A stretch of DNA of 64,000 bases. Source: UBA2387 sp019454665. GTDB taxonomy: Bacteria > Armatimonadota > Fimbriimonadia > Fimbriimonadales > Fimbriimonadaceae. Below, piece after piece: positions 43,201 through 52,840 of the stretch. How positions within the stretch are numbered: the first letter of the stretch is position 1; each line of letters starts with the position of its first letter. The position numbers and the translations under genes are program-made. The notes beneath the pieces were generated by a model. The model was not told the origin of the DNA. It saw only the letters and a list, made by a program, of their open reading frames with translations, and made no database searches. Where the stretch lies: positions 1 through 64,000 of the forward strand of contig BTVX01000018.1 in NCBI GenBank assembly GCA_045862995.1, read 5' to 3'.

Positions 43201-46200
43201 TCACCGCCTGTCGGCGAAGATCGGGTTGGACAAGCCGCGTGCGCCTTGGATCGGCGGGAGTTCGAACATGATGCTCGAAAGCCGGAAGCCGAGATTCGGC
43301 GCGGTCAGGTTGTAGGCGTCGCCGTCGATCTGGAGCACTTCGCCCAAGAACCGGTCGTCGCCGCGGGTTCGACCCGCATATCCATTGACGATCAACACGT
43401 CGCCCGAGTCCAACCTCCTGGCGAAAACGGGGTTGAAGTCCCTGGGATTGACGTTCAGAGGGTTGCCCGCGCCGTCGCGCCGCAGCGCCAGATACGCCTC
43501 GCGCGGGAGCATCCACGACACGGCCCAAACGCCCGGAGCCGCTTGCATGGCCTCGTACACGCCGCTGCCGTCCGCGATCAGCAACGTGAGCACGGGGTTC
43601 CCGCCCACGTAGCTCATCTTGATCGTGGCGCTGTTCAGGTTCTGGAGCGGCTTCACCCGCGAGGCGCGCGGATCGGACACGAAGCCCTGACCCTCGACGT
43701 AGAACGCGCCGCCCGGAACCGCCGGAAGCACCACGTCGCCGATCACCTGCGAGTTCGCGCCGTCGAAAAGCACCACGCCGCCGTTGCCGCTGGCCTCTTC
43801 GCGCAAGCCTGACGGAGCCGCGAAGCCGAAGTCGGCATAGGTCGGCCGGGCGTTCGAGATGCCCGCCGCGACCACATAGCGTCCGCCAAGGGCATCCTCA
43901 ACATAGGCGCGGCTGACGCTGGTGTATTCGAACCGCTTGCCCGAGAACGGGGCGGGCGTGTGCCACACCAACGTACCCAGAGCGATGGGCTGCACCACCG
44001 TGCGGCTGACCGGATCTACTTCGTAACGGTCTGCGATCTCGACAATGCGGTGGTTGCCCGAATCGGCCACGACGTAGCGCTGCCACAGTTCCAGCGCTCT
44101 CGGGTTCGAGACACCGGTCGGGGCAGCCTCATAGGTCGAGTAGGCCACAACGTCCCTGGGACGGCTGAACGTGGTCGGACCGTTGGCTTGGAATCCGTCG
44201 GGAACGTGCGCCGGGTCCACTCGGAACGAGTCCAGCGAACGGATCTCGCGACCCGTTGCGTCCACCCTCAGGATGCGGTTCGCGCCGGTGTCCACGATGA
44301 GCAGTTCGTTCGCCCCGATGGGATAGGCGCGCGTCGGCCGGACCAGATCCACTCGGTTCGTCGCTGCGTTCTCGCTGGCCTCGCCCGCCTGATACGTCTT
44401 GTCCACGATCATCTCGGGGTTGCCGATCGGGTCGTAGCGGCCCACGCGCTTCTCGTCGGCGACGATGAAGTCCGCCTTGCGGAATCCGTAGGTGCCCGCA
44501 GAACTCCACGCGTACACGCCGCCCTCGCCACCCACCACTCCAAGCCCGTCGTTCGAGCCCTTGAGCAGCGTTTGGTTGAAACGGATGATGAAGTCCTCGA
44601 AGCTCGTGTTGCCTCGGTATTGCGGCCACAGCAGGTTCGGGTTGGGTTCAACCAGGCCCGGACCGATCACCTTGAGCGTGGTGGCCTGCTTCATCCAGGG
44701 CTTCACGGAATTGGGGATGAGGAACGCGTCGTTCGGCGTGAATCTGGCGTAGAGGCCGAACAACAGACCGTCGCGGCGCGTCGGCGGCCCCGAGAAGCCG
44801 TTCTCGAACAGGCTCGGGATGACCGAATCGCCCGCCATGTACAACACGCCGCCCGTGACGAACGGCGGGCTGAAGTTGCGGTAGCCGTTCATCACCATGT
44901 ACCAGCGCAGCGGGTCCCAGCGGCCCCCGGCCTCGCCGGGCTCGACCACCTGGTCCGGTGCGCCGGCGCGGCGGATGATCACCGGCTGGCTGGTGCTCAG
45001 CGCGTTCGTGATCGGCCCGCGATTGGTGGTCATCAGGTTGTCGAACCGCACCGTGGAGTTCCCCTCGTAGCGGAACTGGTTCATCTGGAAGCTGTTGAAC
45101 GTGCGCGGGTCGTCCTTCACCGGGCTGCGCGCGATGTCCGGTTGCACGATGCTGAACCGGTCGGGGATTTGGCCCACCTGAATCTCGCGCGGCAAGGGGT
45201 TCGCATCGAACGCCAACACGACCGAGATGTCAATGAAGATGTTCTTCCGGGCCGACGCGATCACATACACGGTATCGCCCGATACCGAGGGCCCGCTGCG
45301 GAACGAGAAGTTGGTCAGTTTGCCCGTCAGGAACGGCCCGACCAGCGCCGAAACGCCGTCCTCGTCAATCAGGGTCTCGCGGTTCGTGAACGGGCGCGCC
45401 TGGTTCAGCCGGATCATGTGCTCGGGGTACAGGTCCCACTTGTAGAGCAGCTCGAACGTGCCCCGACCTTCCTCGCGGATCGCGAACAGCGAGCCGTGCT
45501 TTTCGGGCGAACCCGTCACCACGAACAGGTTGCCGTTCGGCGCCAAGGCGATGCTCGGATGCACCACGCGCTGCAGGTCGGCGTCGTCTGGGAAGTAGAG
45601 CTGACCGCGAACCAGTTGGTTGGTGACGCCCGGGTTGCCCGTGCCCCAGTCAATGGTGTAATCCACGCGGACGCCCGTGTCGGGAGGAATCACGGCGCTG
45701 CCCTGCACGCCGAAGATCAGGGTTCCCGAAGCCTGGGTCACCGTGCCCGTCAGGATGTTCGCCATCTCGGCGGCGGTGTAGGGGTCGCCGTTGGGCCGGA
45801 GGAGCGTGAGCTTGACGCCCAGCGAATCGGGCACCGTGGGACGGTGGACGGGCAGACCCTGAAGGGCCGCTCGCGTGGTCACCACGAGTTCCTTGTTGCT
45901 GCCGACGTCGCGCACCGACCAGTCGCTCGGGCTCTCGCCGCGCGCGCCGACCCAGATGCTGGTCATGCCGGCGGTCGCGCTGGGGCCGGAGCCGCCCTGC
46001 CGCGGCTTGGTGGGCAGGTAGATCACGCGGTCGAGGCCACCCGAGTTGTCTCGGATCGGGATGTAGCCCACCGTCGGCGCGCCGCCCGTCTCGCGGATCA
46101 GGTTCGTGCCGGGGCCGCCGCAAACCCAATCGCTGAGCGTCCGCACGTTCGTACCCGTGGCCAAATCCACCATCCAGACCCGGGCCACCTTGTTGCTCGT

Positions 46201-47703
46201 GCCCGTGGTGTCGGCCACGAAGGCGACGCCCTCGTGAACCGTCGGCGCGTAGGGCTCGGTGCCGGTCGCCGCGCCGCCCGGAGGGGAGACTTGGTAGATC
46301 GGCGAGGCGTTCTCGCGCACCCGGCCGTCGGGGCCGAAGTTGTACAGGTCGTAGGCAAGCAACGTGCCGTTGGACGTCGTCACCAAAACCTGGTCGCGCA
46401 CCGCCGAGTTCCCCACTTCCGCCACCGTGGGCGCCGAAAGCTGGCCGGGAGCGGTGTCGCTCGCCCACAGCAGGTCGTACCCGCGCCCTTGCGCGAAGTC
46501 CCGTGCGCCGTCGTCGGGGTCGCCGTCGCCGTCCACGTCTGACGCTGGATTGGCGTCGAACACGTAGACCCGGTTGCCCGAGGTCACGACCAGCAGACCT
46601 TTGTAGACCGCTGGCGGACGGAACTCGGTCGAAGCCGTCGTTGCCGGGGCGACGAAGCTGCGAAGCAGCGGCGCGCCGACCTCGACGGCCGTGCTGGAAA
46701 CTTTTTGCGACCCACCCGACACGGAGCCCGACGTCGAGCGAAGCCCGATCAGGTTCAGCGCCAGCTTGGCGGCGGCGTTGGCGAACCCGTCGCGGATGGG
46801 CTCGGCAGCGATGCTCTGCGCGTTGGCCGCGGGCGCCCCGTTGCCGATCTGGCCGCGGTTCAGCGACCAGCTCTCGCCGCGCGTGGAAACGACCACAAAC
46901 CCGTCGCCCAGGCTCGCCACGCCCAGCGTGCCGCTGGCGTCGCTGACCACGGTGCGCAACTTCGTCGAATCCGCTCCGATGGTGGCCATCGAAGCGGTGA
47001 GCACGTCCCAACCCGCTTCAGCCAACGTGAACGGCAGAGCGGCAAGGCCCGAGCCTTGGCCGAGCGCCTGGAATTCGGTGGGGCTGATGCGGTTGGGCGA
47101 TCGCGTGAGCGGATGGGTGAGATCGAGCCCGAACGTCGAGGCCACCACGGGGCGCAAGCGAATCGGAATGGGCAAGCCGTTGGTCGGGCTGTTGCCCGTT
47201 CCGCCCGGCATGACTTCGACCCACAGCACGCCGCCTTGGTCCACGAACTTGCGCAGCCGCTCGCGCTCGAACGTGCTCAGTTGGGCGTCTTGATCGAACG
47301 CCAGATACAGCGCGTCGTAATCGCTGATCTGCTCTTCGCTCGTGTTCGCGATGGAAACTTCCCAATAGGCGCCGTAGCGCTTGGTCAGCCGCTCGCCGAG
47401 GGCCACACCGGGGCCGCCGACGATCGAAGCGATCGCGTTCCAACGCGCCGCGACCGCTTGCGTGGCCACGGAGGCCGCTCGGGGATTGGCGAACTGCAAA
47501 CCTGCCGGCTTGGCCGTCTTGTTCTGGTCGAGGTTGTACCAAACGTACGGGAAGTAGTTCGCCGGCACGCCGGCGCGGCGCTGACCGTCGAGCAACACGA
47601 CGCCCGCGCGCACGGTGTCGGTGCGCCGAGCGTAGCCGACCTGTGCCGAGGAGACCGCGGCAAGCGCCGCGAGCGCGACGAGCGTCCATCCGTTCAGTTT
47701 CAT
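43201..47703 (-). CDS. Large exported beta-propeller protein in PilY1 position
   Basis: A 1500-residue protein with a signal peptide (about 1-20). The N-terminal domain (25-290) has a DUF4159/GATase-like pattern (DYDALYLAFDQ, LSTFERERLRKFVDQGGVLWVE). A propeller follows (about 340-1000), with a calcium-type loop DVDGDGDPDDG at about 388-398. NHL-like blades appear near the C-terminus (about 1130-1330; ELLIVDTGANRILRVD, VVADSGNHRIVEIAD). It overlaps the stop of the PilX-like gene (ATGA). PilY1, which has a calcium-binding propeller and follows pilX, is the best functional analogy, although I see no direct sequence match. The open frame to 48189 is a shadow extension; ATG 47703 has AGGTGA upstream. 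Confidence 0.78.
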   Translation of the reverse strand: MKLNGWTLVALAALAAVSSAQVGYARRTDTVRAGVVLLDGQRRAGVPANYFPYVWYNLDQNKTAKPAGLQFANPRAASVATQAVAARWNAIASIVGGPGVALGERLTKRYGAYWEVSIANTSEEQISDYDALYLAFDQDAQLSTFERERLRKFVDQGGVLWVEVMPGGTGNSPTNGLPIPIRLRPVVASTFGLDLTHPLTRSPNRISPTEFQALGQGSGLAALPFTLAEAGWDVLTASMATIGADSTKLRTVVSDASGTLGVASLGDGFVVVSTRGESWSLNRGQIGNGAPAANAQSIAAEPIRDGFANAAAKLALNLIGLRSTSGSVSGGSQKVSSTAVEVGAPLLRSFVAPATTASTEFRPPAVYKGLLVVTSGNRVYVFDANPASDVDGDGDPDDGARDFAQGRGYDLLWASDTAPGQLSAPTVAEVGNSAVRDQVLVTTSNGTLLAYDLYNFGPDGRVRENASPIYQVSPPGGAATGTEPYAPTVHEGVAFVADTTGTSNKVARVWMVDLATGTNVRTLSDWVCGGPGTNLIRETGGAPTVGYIPIRDNSGGLDRVIYLPTKPRQGGSGPSATAGMTSIWVGARGESPSDWSVRDVGSNKELVVTTRAALQGLPVHRPTVPDSLGVKLTLLRPNGDPYTAAEMANILTGTVTQASGTLIFGVQGSAVIPPDTGVRVDYTIDWGTGNPGVTNQLVRGQLYFPDDADLQRVVHPSIALAPNGNLFVVTGSPEKHGSLFAIREEGRGTFELLYKWDLYPEHMIRLNQARPFTNRETLIDEDGVSALVGPFLTGKLTNFSFRSGPSVSGDTVYVIASARKNIFIDISVVLAFDANPLPREIQVGQIPDRFSIVQPDIARSPVKDDPRTFNSFQMNQFRYEGNSTVRFDNLMTTNRGPITNALSTSQPVIIRRAGAPDQVVEPGEAGGRWDPLRWYMVMNGYRNFSPPFVTGGVLYMAGDSVIPSLFENGFSGPPTRRDGLLFGLYARFTPNDAFLIPNSVKPWMKQATTLKVIGPGLVEPNPNLLWPQYRGNTSFEDFIIRFNQTLLKGSNDGLGVVGGEGGVYAWSSAGTYGFRKADFIVADEKRVGRYDPIGNPEMIVDKTYQAGEASENAATNRVDLVRPTRAYPIGANELLIVDTGANRILRVDATGREIRSLDSFRVDPAHVPDGFQANGPTTFSRPRDVVAYSTYEAAPTGVSNPRALELWQRYVVADSGNHRIVEIADRYEVDPVSRTVVQPIALGTLVWHTPAPFSGKRFEYTSVSRAYVEDALGGRYVVAAGISNARPTYADFGFAAPSGLREEASGNGGVVLFDGANSQVIGDVVLPAVPGGAFYVEGQGFVSDPRASRVKPLQNLNSATIKMSYVGGNPVLTLLIADGSGVYEAMQAAPGVWAVSWMLPREAYLALRRDGAGNPLNVNPRDFNPVFARRLDSGDVLIVNGYAGRTRGDDRFLGEVLQIDGDAYNLTAPNLGFRLSSIMFELPPIQGARGLSNPIFADRR

Positions 47704-50700
47704 CGGTTCACCTCGCCGAAGAAGGCGAGCGTCGGGCTCACGGGCAGTGCGGGCATGGGCGGAAGCGGTCGGCCGTACTCGTCCGTTCGCACGTACGGGT
47801 TGGCGGGCGAAAGCTCGAACCCGTTGGCCTTCGATGTGGCCAGCATGGGATCGTACACCAACCCGAGGTTGGGCACATACCGCCGTCCGTTCGCTTGGTA
47901 CCACGACGGCACGTGGGAAGCCGGAATCGAGACGTTGCTCGCGCCGAGTTTCTCGGGAATCCAGCCCCACTTCTGAAGCCATTGCGCCTGCTGGCTCATC
48001 GGCGCGGGCAGGTTCTCCGAGATCGCGCCGACCACGGTCACGCGCACATCTATCGGCTCCCCGTAGAACGGGGCCTCGGGCAGCGTGCCGAAGTTGCGGT
48101 ACCGGTTGAGTCTGGCTTCGATGCGCGACGCTTCCGTCGTGCCTTCGTCGTACAGGTCCCGTCGGTCGTTGGGGTTCGGGTTGAACCACTTGCCGGGGAT
48201 CACGAAGAAGCAGCCCTGCTCGGCGTAGATGGTCGCCTCCACCCGCACGTCGTGCGGCACGATGGCGGCGCGCGCGATCAGGTAGTCCTTGACGGGGTCC
48301 GAGCCGATCGTCCTCGCACCGACCGAGAACAGGTTCCCTTCGTGCGGCCGAATCGTGTAGGCGGAAGGCGCGATCGGAACGAACGGCAACGGAAAGCCGA
48401 TCGTCTCGAACCGGGGATACACCTGCACATCCGGGAAGCCCAAGCCGTAGATCGGCGCGGGTCCGGGCGGGAACAGGCCGCCGACGTAGTTCGGCTCGAT
48501 GGTGCCGCCGCTCGGCGTCGGCAGGCCGAACACGCCTTCAGCGGCCGACGCGCCGCCCGGCGTGCCGCCAAGGAAGCGCGAGCGGTAGAAGAAGTACGTC
48601 GGGTCCGGCAAGCCAGGGTTGATGTCCAACGAAAGGAACGCCGGGCCGCCCGAGTCCGCCGAGTGGCTGAGCAGCAGCGCCGGGGTCATCGTGAGCGAAG
48701 GGTTGTCCGCCGCGCGATACAGAGAGCTGTACGTCTGCCAGTTCGAGGGTACGTTGCCCGAAGCCGGGTCGAGGAGCACTTCGGCGCCGAACACCAGACC
48801 CGTTCCGGGGTTGAGCACCACGGGGTTGAGGGGCAACGCGCCTTCGACTTCCTCGCGGGTCTGCAGGGCACCGACCATCGGGGCGAAGAACTGGGTGGTG
48901 TTGAGCGCGACGTAGTCCCGGGCCAACAAGGCCAAGGCCGAGCGGCTGGGCCGGTTCAGGCGTCCGCCGGCGGAGTCGGTCACGCCCTTGACGATGCTGC
49001 CGTCCACGTAGATCGTGGCCTTGCTCGCCAGCGTGAGTTGGATGTCGGTGGGGATGACGCCGCGCACGCGGACGTTGCCCTCGAACAGCAGGACGCCGTT
49101 GAACGGCTGGCCCCGCGAGAAGTCCACCGCCGCCTGGTCAATGTCCACGCCCGGCGTCAGCGAGTTCACGATGTACGGTTGGCCGCCGACGTCGCCGATG
49201 CGGTAGCGGATGGCCTGCAGGTTGGTGTTGTCGCCGGTGGGCGTCTTCCAGAACCGCTCTTCTTCGGGGCCGCGCGGGTCGCGCGCCACCACGAACCCGT
49301 TCGGCAGCAGCATGACCTGCGCCGCTCTCGGGATGTAGTAGTTGCCCTGCCAACCCGAGTTGGGCTGGTCGTTGTTCGGGTTGAGCCAGTCGTTGACCAG
49401 CGATTCGTCCGCGCCCGCTTGCTCGCGACCCTTTCGAGTGGAGCGCATCTGCCGGTCGGAAGCGTTGTCCACGTACACGCCTCGGCCGTGACCGTAGCGT
49501 CCCGCGACGCCGGGTCCGCTCTCGCGGGTGAGCAGGTCGTAGCGCGTCAGGCCCGTGTCGGCGTTCTCGACGAACAGGCGTGGGGGCTCTTTGCGGCCGA
49601 TGCCTCGGGCAAAGCCTTGCGCGTCGGGCCGGGCGATGCCGTCCTTGACCGCGCCGCCGACCGTCGAGAAGTTGCCGCTGCGGCTGTCCAAGCTGGGCGC
49701 CGTCGTGTTGGAAAGCGATGTGCCGACGGTCTGCCACGAGCCATCGAACCGCGCGTTCCTGAGGGTCAGTTGCGCATCGTCGTCCGCGCCGCGGATCGTG
49801 CCCGCGACGAGCAACGACTCGCCCAGCGTCAGGTTCAGGTTGAACACGGCCTCGCCGTGGACGAGCAGGTCGCCGTTCACGTAGGTGGATGCGCCGAACG
49901 GCACGTCCGGGGTGAGCAGACCGGGGTTGCCCATGTTCGGCATGCGGCCGGTGGCGCCGTACTGGACGGGCACCTCGACCGGAGCGCCGTCGAACGTCGC
50001 GCCGACGCCGGCGGGGAAGCCGATCTCGATCGGGCTCGAAACGTCGTTGACGTTCGTCACGAACCTGGCTTGCTCGATGATGCCGATGGACGCGAACGCC
50101 GTCGTCTTGTTCGAGTTGACGATCTGTCCGTCGCGGTTCTTGAGGGTCGCCAGCGCGGCTCGGAAAGCTGCGGCGTCGGCGAAGTTGCGGAAGCGCACGG
50201 CCTCGCCGCGCGGGAGCGTGGTGGGGTCGTTCAGGTTGACCTGGCCCGGTCGGCCCACGGCTTCGATGATCAAGTAGTGGCGCGCCTTCGCGGGATCGCG
50301 CAGCACGCCTGTCGAAGCGGTGAACACGCTGGGATCGGCCGGGGCGTAGCGCACGCGGATCAGGGCGCGACCCGATTCGAAGCCGACCCTCGAGTACGAA
50401 CCCAATCCATCGGGTCCGCCTTGGTCGCTCAACGCGTCGGCATCGTCGCGAAGGGGAAAACCGGTTCCGGGCCGCAGGTAGAGGGCGTCGGGATCGCGCG
50501 TGAAGTCGGTCCCCGCGCCGATCTCGGTCGGAGCGGGCCGCCAGTCGGCGCCCAGTTCGCTGTTGACCAGCTGGTCGTGGGCGAACCGCGCCCCGGCTTG
50601 CGCGAGTTGGGCCGCAGCCGACAGGCGCTGCGACTGCCCCGTATCGAACACGTTCCGGGCGATCAGCCCCAAGAACACGAACCCCATGATGAGGATGGCG

Positions 50701-50777
50701 CCCAGGGTCAGGATCGCGACGACCAGCGTCTGACCGGTTTGAAGTCTCCTGGTGGCGGCGTGGTTCGTCATGGTCAT
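47700..50777 (-). CDS. PilX/GspK-like large minor pilin without Glu5
   Basis: A 1025-residue protein. It has a prepilin-like N-terminus: basic leader, G15, then QTLVVAILTLGAILIMGFVFLGL, a single hydrophobic helix. The residue at position 5 after the presumed cleavage is Val rather than Glu, as in GspK and PilX-type tip pilins. The remaining 990 residues are beta-rich and Gly/Asp/Pro-rich with no domain I recognise. An LNLTLGESLLVAGTIRG region at about 310-350 and RVRGVIPTDIQLTLASKATIYVDGSI (first 20 residues of which repeat the same idea) around 575-600 suggest a beta-helix. It overlaps both neighbours by 4 bases. Confidence 0.75.
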   Translation of the reverse strand: MTMTNHAATRRLQTGQTLVVAILTLGAILIMGFVFLGLIARNVFDTGQSQRLSAAAQLAQAGARFAHDQLVNSELGADWRPAPTEIGAGTDFTRDPDALYLRPGTGFPLRDDADALSDQGGPDGLGSYSRVGFESGRALIRVRYAPADPSVFTASTGVLRDPAKARHYLIIEAVGRPGQVNLNDPTTLPRGEAVRFRNFADAAAFRAALATLKNRDGQIVNSNKTTAFASIGIIEQARFVTNVNDVSSPIEIGFPAGVGATFDGAPVEVPVQYGATGRMPNMGNPGLLTPDVPFGASTYVNGDLLVHGEAVFNLNLTLGESLLVAGTIRGADDDAQLTLRNARFDGSWQTVGTSLSNTTAPSLDSRSGNFSTVGGAVKDGIARPDAQGFARGIGRKEPPRLFVENADTGLTRYDLLTRESGPGVAGRYGHGRGVYVDNASDRQMRSTRKGREQAGADESLVNDWLNPNNDQPNSGWQGNYYIPRAAQVMLLPNGFVVARDPRGPEEERFWKTPTGDNTNLQAIRYRIGDVGGQPYIVNSLTPGVDIDQAAVDFSRGQPFNGVLLFEGNVRVRGVIPTDIQLTLASKATIYVDGSIVKGVTDSAGGRLNRPSRSALALLARDYVALNTTQFFAPMVGALQTREEVEGALPLNPVVLNPGTGLVFGAEVLLDPASGNVPSNWQTYSSLYRAADNPSLTMTPALLLSHSADSGGPAFLSLDINPGLPDPTYFFYRSRFLGGTPGGASAAEGVFGLPTPSGGTIEPNYVGGLFPPGPAPIYGLGFPDVQVYPRFETIGFPLPFVPIAPSAYTIRPHEGNLFSVGARTIGSDPVKDYLIARAAIVPHDVRVEATIYAEQGCFFVIPGKWFNPNPNDRRDLYDEGTTEASRIEARLNRYRNFGTLPEAPFYGEPIDVRVTVVGAISENLPAPMSQQAQWLQKWGWIPEKLGASNVSIPASHVPSWYQANGRRYVPNLGLVYDPMLATSKANGFELSPANPYVRTDEYGRPLPPMPALPVSPTLAFFGEVNR

Positions 50778-52840
50778 CGGGCGAGGTTGCGAACGGTCGC
50801 AGTGGACGTCAGGCTCACGGTTTGGGCTTCCGGCAGATTGTTCTGCGGGTAAGAGCGGATCGTCAGTTGAACGGTGATCACCTGTCGGGTGTCGTAGTCC
50901 ACTTCGAACACGTCGCTGCGCTCGGTGAATTGGAACCTGTAGTACACCAGGATGTTCCCCGAGGGCAAGGGGTTCGCGGGATCGGAGTTGAGTTGGACGT
51001 AGCCGCGCTTGAATCGGGGCTGGAAGACCGCCGACTCGAACTGGCCGCTATCGTACGTCGAGGACGGGTTCGCCAGCCCGAACAGGCTGTAATCGGTCGG
51101 CTCGGCGAGGTCCGTGTAGTTGATGCGGTACTGGTTGGGGCCGGGTTCGCCCGTGACCCGCGTGTACCGGACCAAACGCCCATGGCCGGGGCCGGGAGTC
51201 TGGTCGGGGCCGAACACGATGTCCGAACCGGGCACGATCCGCGCCTTGGCGAACCCGATGGTCGGCGTGGGGTGCAGGGGGCTGTTCAGGCCGCCTTCGC
51301 CCTGCGAGACGCGCAGGTCAATGAACCGGTGCAGCAACGGACGGAGCGATGGCCGCTCCAGGAACGCCTTGTTGTACGCGTTGTTGATGCCGCGCGTGGG
51401 GTCGGTGTAGTCGGGGTTCGCCGCCGCGCCCGCCGGGCCCACGGGGTCGCCCGCCATGCTCAACGGCCAGTTGGACAGGCCAGGCTCGACGTGCCACGCG
51501 CCGACTTCTTCGACCCCGAAGCTGGACAGCACGCGCCCGTTCTTCGCGTTCACCGTGAACGGGGCGAACACGCTGCGCGCGTCTTGGTTGCCCAGCCATC
51601 CCGAACGGCCGTTGGCCGCGTCAACGGCCACCGCGAACGGATAGCCGCCACCGACGACCGCCGCCTCGTAGGCGGACAGGTCGAACGTCTCGACGCCCGC
51701 TTCCATGTCCGAGCCGACGCCCGAAGCGTTGTAGGCGAAGATGCTGTAGCCCGGCGCGCCCGTGCCATACCGCGCGATCTGGTAGTAGCCGCCCGCCGAA
51801 TCCACGGACGAACCGTAGTGCCGGACCACCGCGGCGGACCACAGGCCGAACTTGGTGCGGAACACGTCGGCGGCGTAGTCGGCCATCGAATCCGATTCCT
51901 GGCCCAGCCTCACGCTCTCCATGTTCTGCGCGCTTTCGCGGCTCACGGAGGTCGGCCGGAACTGCACGAGCGGCACGATGCGCGGCACGTTGCCGTCGTA
52001 GGCGACCTGCCGCGTAGCCTTGTCGTAGATCGGCTGGATGCAGTCGAACCGGTTGAGTTCCGTCACCACGCTGCCGAACCGCTGCCACGCTTGGATGCGG
52101 GCGGCCTTGGCCGCGCCGGCGGGCGTTCCCGTCTCGCTCTGCCGCAGCACGAAGAAGAACGGATCGTCGAGGATCGGCTGGCCGGCGGCGTCGAACTCGA
52201 ACAGCTCGGTGTTGGGCTCGACGAGCCCGCTGCTCGGGTTCCGACGGTACACGGGCACCTCCGCGCGCCACAGCACGTAAAGGTTGTCCGCCTCGCCGCT
52301 GCGCGCCATCAGCAGCCCGTCGTAGGGGTTCTGGTATCGGCCGGGCGAGAACGTGCCGTCGCCGTTGGGCGCGAGCGGGTTCTTCAAGCCGGTCCAATAG
52401 CGCAGGATCGAGAGGCCCGGGGTGGCGGGCAGGTTCGGCTGGCCCTTCGGCACGGGGAGCGTGGGGTCGGCCTTGCCCGTTTCCGGGTTGACGAACGCGC
52501 CGTCGCGAACCGCCGAGGGGTCGCCCTTGGCCGGCTGAACGATGTCGATCTTGGCGAACGGCAACAGAATCTCCTCCAGCGCACCGTTCTGTCCCGGCAA
52601 CACGACCGCGACCGCGCCCGAGTTGGGGCCGTCGTCGCGCACCGTCGAACCGTTCTGGATCTCGCGGACCAGTCGGGCGGCCACGTTGCGGGCCGTCGCC
52701 TGGGCGTTCGCGTACGCCTGCGCCGTTCGGGTCAGGTTGAAGCTCTGGATGAGCGGCACAAGGATGATTCCGAGCAGCACAGCGGTGATCGCCATGACGG
52801 TCAGGAGTTCGATCAGCGTGAAACCGCGTCTGCGTGTCAT
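50774..52840 (-). CDS. PilW-like large prepilin
   Basis: A 688-residue prepilin. The N-terminus MTRRRGFTLIELL carries the peptidase site (G6 before F7) and Glu5 (E11), followed by a hydrophobic helix to about residue 32. The remaining 650 residues are a soluble domain, against about 200-270 in ordinary PilW. The last 60 residues hold a strand-rich segment (VLVYYRFQFTERSDVFEVDYD). It follows the PilV-like gene with a 4-base overlap and is itself followed by the PilX-like gene, the usual minor-pilin order. Confidence 0.82.
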   Translation of the reverse strand: MTRRRGFTLIELLTVMAITAVLLGIILVPLIQSFNLTRTAQAYANAQATARNVAARLVREIQNGSTVRDDGPNSGAVAVVLPGQNGALEEILLPFAKIDIVQPAKGDPSAVRDGAFVNPETGKADPTLPVPKGQPNLPATPGLSILRYWTGLKNPLAPNGDGTFSPGRYQNPYDGLLMARSGEADNLYVLWRAEVPVYRRNPSSGLVEPNTELFEFDAAGQPILDDPFFFVLRQSETGTPAGAAKAARIQAWQRFGSVVTELNRFDCIQPIYDKATRQVAYDGNVPRIVPLVQFRPTSVSRESAQNMESVRLGQESDSMADYAADVFRTKFGLWSAAVVRHYGSSVDSAGGYYQIARYGTGAPGYSIFAYNASGVGSDMEAGVETFDLSAYEAAVVGGGYPFAVAVDAANGRSGWLGNQDARSVFAPFTVNAKNGRVLSSFGVEEVGAWHVEPGLSNWPLSMAGDPVGPAGAAANPDYTDPTRGINNAYNKAFLERPSLRPLLHRFIDLRVSQGEGGLNSPLHPTPTIGFAKARIVPGSDIVFGPDQTPGPGHGRLVRYTRVTGEPGPNQYRINYTDLAEPTDYSLFGLANPSSTYDSGQFESAVFQPRFKRGYVQLNSDPANPLPSGNILVYYRFQFTERSDVFEVDYDTRQVITVQLTIRSYPQNNLPEAQTVSLTSTATVRNLAR

